64,000 nt of DNA, taken from contig JAUJYZ010001358.1 in the NCBI GenBank assembly GCA_033675265.1, positions 204,501 to 268,500 of the forward strand. Direction: 5' to 3'. The notes under the pieces are model-generated. The model made no database searches, had not been told where the DNA came from, and saw only the letters and a program-made list of their open reading frames with translations. This document shows, one piece after another, positions 60,196 to 64,000 of this stretch (position 1 is its first letter; the number at the start of each line of letters is the position of its first letter). Origin of the DNA: Actinostola sp. cb2023 (lineage: Eukaryota > Cnidaria > Anthozoa > Actiniaria > Actinostolidae). Made by a program: the position numbers and the translations under genes.

Positions 60196-60905
60196 CAAGG
60201 AAAACGACTCGATCAGTGTCCCGGCCTAGTTTGGAGCCAGTCCCAATAGACTGGGAGCAACCGCTTGGTATCGATACATGTGATCATGGAGTAGACTATG
60301 GTTTTTACATACTTGCCCATGCAGTGTGTGTCGCCACAACTGAGCTTGAGATCAATAGCAGCCATTATAACACACACCTGGCTGAACCATGTGGGATTTC
60401 TGGAAAAGACCAGAGAAAATAATTCAAATGTGATTCTTGAAACTGGAATTATTATACAATCATAACTCATAAGAGATCTTCATTGTAGCTTCATTAGAGA
60501 ACAGTGAAGTCCTAGTTCCTTACCCCCAGAATCTCACCCCTTTAATTGCAGAATTCTTGCTTCAGATCTAATCGTACACGTATCCTGACTCAGCTACATT
60601 TGAAGCCGTCATCTGCCTTGGACGTCTTGTCCTCGTCCAGCAACTCACGTCTCGCACCCTTCATCTGACACGCCTTACAACGACAGTCATTGACACAATA
60701 TGAGTAGCACTTCTATGGATCATCAGTGCATGGTAATGTTCTTGTAGGAGTACAAGTATCCCTGGAGATGTTTTACAATAATACAATACAATAAATTTAT
60801 TAGCATTTCCCAACAGGGATTTTCAATACTAATTTACAAATATAGGATTAAATAAGTAAAATATTAACGATGTCTTCGGGCTTTGGAAAAACCCGTCCAG
60901 AATCA
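60196..60905 (-). pseudogene. Decayed paralogue of the PAN/EGF secreted-protein gene
   Basis: 60532-60770 and 60868-60903 match the PAN-like exon (CATCTGCCTTGGAC, TGTCCTCGTCCAGCAACTCA, TCTGACACGCCTTACAACGA, GATGTCTTCGGGCTTTGGAA). 60198-60401 matches the start of the EGF/fibrinogen exon (AACACACACCTGGCTGAACC, then ATGTGGGATTT beside an acceptor). Most of the EGF cysteine region is deleted. A ~100-bp AT-rich insertion splits the first part (60770-60868), and indels break the frame. The fibrinogen-like 3' part is absent. It retains a donor (GGG|GTAAGG) that keeps frame with the second exon, which informs the splice model of the intact gene. Confidence 0.85.
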
Positions 60906-61261
60906 TGAGCATGCGCGCAGGTGTTTTCGCACCTCGGCTGTCACAAGGTACCCTGCAAGCAGAGTTTTTTTCCTACTCGCCCAGTAGATGATGAGTGAGT
61001 GATGATTGGCGAGTAGAAGAACAAAATTCATGCTCGCAGCGTAGTCACAAGGCACTGAGCCTCACCGGCCGGGATCCAGAGACAAAGTATATTAAACTGT
61101 GGATCATTTCCCCCCTCAGGCGGAAGCTCCATGGACAGACAACTGAAAGAAAAGTTGATACTGAACGAGATGTACTTTTCTTTTCTTTTCTTACCTTAAG
61201 ATGACAAAAATTTTACAAACTTGAAACAAAAGAAGAACTGATAATAACTGTAGACTTATAT

Positions 61262-61435
61262 AATAATAATAATATAATAATAATAATATTATATTATATA
61301 TTTAACTAACTTTCCATTAGATTGGTTGAATTGATGGATGGATGGACGATTAGATTAATGGATGGATGGTTGAATAGATGGATCAGATGGCATGAATGAA
61401 TGAATGGATAGTTGGATAAATGGATAATTAGATGA
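61262..61435. repeat. AT-rich then (GGAT)n simple repeats
   Basis: AATAATAATATAATA tract at 61262-61300, then GGATGGATGGA/GATGAATGAATG words to 61435. Confidence 0.75.
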
Positions 61436-61550
61436 CATGGCTTGAGAAATAATAGATGTGAACTTTCTTGGTTGCCATTTTTCTTCAGTCATAGCACCAA
61501 TTTTAAAAACACCTTTAATATAGCCGTGAGGGATGTCGATCCCCTAATTA

Positions 61551-61744
61551 AGCCGAATCTACACGAGCAAATTTTCCTTGACAAGTTTTCCTTGACAAGG
61601 AAGACTTGCTCGTGTAGACGACAAAAACATCGCCAATTTTTTCCTTGTCGAGGAAAACTTGCTCGTGTAGATGACAAAAAATTGTCAATTTTTCTTGTCA
61701 AGGAAAACTCGTCAAGGAAAACTTGTTCGTGGAGATGCGGCTTT
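61551..61744. mobile_element. MITE with AAGCCGAATCTACACGAGCA termini
   Basis: Left AAGCCGAATCTACACGAGCA and right GTTCGTGGAGATGCGGCTT are inverted. The inside is built of CTTGACAAG/TTTTCCTTGACAAG words and two internal CTTGCTCGTGTAGA copies. Confidence 0.85.
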
Positions 61745-61745
61745 A

Positions 61746-62880
61746 AACTGGACAAACACGGCACACTGAGGCGGTAAAAGTTTATTATGCATACCATTAT
61801 AAAGGATATAACAGAAAAGGGTTTTAACAGTTTCATCGGGATATTTATATTTATGTCAGTGTTCAGCTTCAACATGAAGCCACTTTATAAGGCCAATTTG
61901 ATCTTGAAATATCAATGGAAGTTCAGATTCAATCAGGCAAAAAAAAATTATCCGTGCAAAATTTTGATTTTTCACTCACACTGATCGGTAGCAGATGCAC
62001 TAGTGGTGTCCTCAATATAGACAGGCAAACAAAATGACGAAGCTAAGAATACAATTATCTTTGCAATCACATTAGCATAGAAGCTTTCAGCTATAGAAAA
62101 CTTGGCTTTATTTTATTATTACATAAACGGAAGTCTTCGTGGCAAAATTAAAAATTCGACATGTGTCGTGCTCCTGTTAGCCCGGTTTAAACACTTGGTA
62201 TTCCTTCTCGAAGCCATGTTGAATCACGAAACTCTGTCTGAGAGAGTTAAGTTTCAGCTTCACTGAGTTTTTTGAGAACCATGGAATCGTGAGGCCCAGT
62301 TTGGCACCAACTAAGAGTTCTATTCAGACATCCTTTTAGCGCATCCAAAGCACTAAGCCAAGCTCTTTCAGCAAATTACTCAGTTATTGTGATTTTCTAC
62401 ATCACCGCATGCAATGTCTTTAGCGATTCAGCTGAAAATCTGAATTCCGGCAATTTAACTTTCGATTCTTAATCGGAGTTGAATTTCGACTCGACCGAAG
62501 TGTCTTCACTCTATCAGTGACAACTCTTTGATATCAAATTGTGCTGAAAGAAAAAATGTATATGGCGAATTAATCCGATTTGAGCTAAGTTATTCACTTA
62601 TTCACATATATTTGCAGTCAATGATGGAGATTATTCAGCCTGAGTTGGTATTTTTTTAAAGCTGTTACAAATCACTGAGTTCTTCTGCGATCTGCCTCAA
62701 CTTTGGCAACTCAGACTGTCCGGCTAGGCGAAGATACGTCTTTCCCATAATAAAACGGGAGTAATTTAGTTTTCAGTCGATTGAACGCGCAAGCTAGTGT
62801 ACCGCGTAAGTTGACTAGTTTGACTGGAGCGCCGGATCACTGAGGTACGTCACACTAGTCAGAACCTCTCGTAAAGCCGC
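61746..62880. other. No gene recognised
   Basis: AT-rich sequence. A minus-strand frame near 61980-62090 encodes a hydrophobic stretch (KIIVFLASSFCLPVYIEDT) but has no start codon in frame. No supported exon. Confidence 0.4.
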
Positions 62881-62936
62881 CGGAATGATTCAGACTGTTG
62901 CGATGCATGGACTGTACTAATCACTACACCATACTG
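62875..62936 (-). mobile_element. tRNA-derived SINE head, degenerate
   Basis: The minus strand has TGGTGTAGTGATTAGTAC, a good box A, followed ~35 bp on by GTCTGAATCATTCCG, a poor box B. A SINE or tRNA relic. Confidence 0.35.
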
Positions 62937-63089
62937 AAGAACCTATATTTTTAGCAAAAAGTCTGCAAATATTAAACATCATTTATTTTACAATATTTTT
63001 TAGCAATAAAAGTATAAAGTTTAATATAAGTCCTTCAGTGCAATAAGATACTATTTAACATGCTACTCGAGTCATGATTGTAAGCTGCT

Positions 63090-63215
63090 CATCGGCTGCC
63101 GTGGGCGCCTTTAATTTGCAGCCCGAAAAAGTCCTCCATCGGCTGTAAAGCGCATTGGGATGAATGTGAAATGCGCTATATAAGAACGACCGTTTATTAT
63201 TATTATTTATTAAGA
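63090..63215 (+). mobile_element. Retroposon 3' end, TGTAAAGCGCATTGGG...(ATT)n
   Basis: TGTAAAGCGCATTGGGATG, then GAAATGCGCTATATAAG and an ATT repeat. Widespread invertebrate non-LTR/SINE tail type; no ORF. Confidence 0.65.
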
Positions 63216-64000
63216 ACTTTCAAGAATTTCATCTCCATAAGACTTGCTCGGGAACTGTCAGTCCTGAGTGACCACGTTCGTTGTCATCTATTTTTCCCGT
63301 ACTTTTCTAAACTGGTAGACTAAACTCTAAACTAATATAAGAAATAGTTTGAAATCGCTGTTGCAGAACGTCCGCCTTTCCCTCCATTTTTTCCCATTCG
63401 TGCCTTTAAAAAAAATGAAAATGGCAAAGAGTCTGAACTAATGTCAAAATCCATGGTCTTTTTTTTTCACCAGAAGTTCGTGCAGTTTTGCTTTTGGTAA
63501 TAGAATTCTCTGTTGTTGAATATTTGGGGATTTTTCCTGAAGATTGTCTATAGCGTTTTGCGTGGCCTGTCATATACCATACGTTATTATGTAAATTTAT
63601 GTAAATGTATGTAAATGTATGCGATTTGACACGAGGTCGCTGCTTTGCGCATGTTGGCGTCTGCCAAAGATCATCACTTCACTTCAGGAAAGGCTTTTTT
63701 GCAGCAACAACTACGCCTCTTTTCGATGGCTTGGAGCCCCTGAAACGAGACCGGCGTATAACCTAAGACTTCAGTAGCGTTGAAGAAAGATTTCAGGTGT
63801 GTTTGAGCCTTGTATGTATTTATTTGGGGGGGAAATTTCACGAGAATCTGAAAATTTCACTTGTTCAAAAGGTTGTTGTTTGGTCGTCAACTGTGCGCAT
63901 CTTGTGAAGAAAAATTCACAGAATTTGACTCTTCAATTGAAAACATTTAACCTAGAGAAGCTTGGGACATAGTGCTTTCTATTGTAATCGTATAAATAGT
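63216..64000. other. No gene recognised
   Basis: A short TGTAAATTTA/TGTAAATGTA tandem at about 63589-63620. No exon is supported. Confidence 0.4.

Noticed and set aside
61975..62095. Minus-strand signal-peptide-like stretch (KIIVFLASSFCLPVY)
   Set aside because: No in-frame ATG and no convincing acceptor; could be chance.

Overview
This window is eukaryotic genomic DNA from an animal, most likely an anthozoan cnidarian (a stony coral or close relative). The genes are split by GT-AG introns, and the noncoding DNA is full of tandem arrays and hairpin-type (MITE-like) DNA elements. A secreted PAN/EGF/fibrinogen-like protein on the minus strand resembles proteins reported from coral skeletal organic matrix. 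Several repeats (a poly-C-ended element, a GTTTCTCGAAAG hairpin, a TAGCCTGCGTAGC hairpin) look like families I associate with coral and anemone genomes. The species call is inference; no bacterial, viral or organellar gene is visible.

Layout. (1) 1-743: the first coding exon of an unidentified minus-strand gene, which would continue beyond the left edge. (2) 743-1277: a short divergent intergenic region with CCAAT boxes, probably a bidirectional promoter. (3) 1278-14094: a complete plus-strand gene in 12 exons whose phases all agree. It encodes a 1240-residue F-box/leucine-rich-repeat protein; its introns hold a 1.77-kb CTCTG pentamer array, a poly-C/poly-A insertion and many hairpin elements. 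(4) 14.3-20.1 kb: repeats only, namely a 113-bp hairpin satellite and nested foldback elements. (5) 20.4-24.8 kb: a low-confidence, unrecognised multi-exon gene containing a repeated 'LYD' exon. (6) 25-38.5 kb: AT-rich DNA made mostly of local tandem duplications, including a ~400-bp repeat that carries a 15-nt exon-like core with intact splice signals. (7) 39.56-44.30 kb: a 4.7-kb element with ~1-kb inverted arms and no visible transposase. (8) 45.6-51.4 kb: a 5.8-kb CpG-rich 21-bp satellite. (9) 52.4-54.63 kb: a 147-bp tandem array whose unit includes the last codons and stop of the next gene. (10) 54.58-56.42 kb, minus strand: the PAN/EGF/fibrinogen-like secreted protein gene. (11) 56.5-64 kb: more MITEs, a decayed second copy of the secreted-protein gene (60.2-60.9 kb) and retrotransposon tails.

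Only two genes are well supported: the F-box/LRR gene, expected to be an SCF ubiquitin-ligase substrate adaptor, and the secreted matrix-like gene. I see no pathway linking them. The points most worth a second look are the gene 3' end shared with a tandem array, the tandemly copied 15-nt exon-like cores, the long pentamer array beginning at a 5' splice site, and the 21-bp satellite whose right flank matches the interior of the 4.7-kb inverted element.
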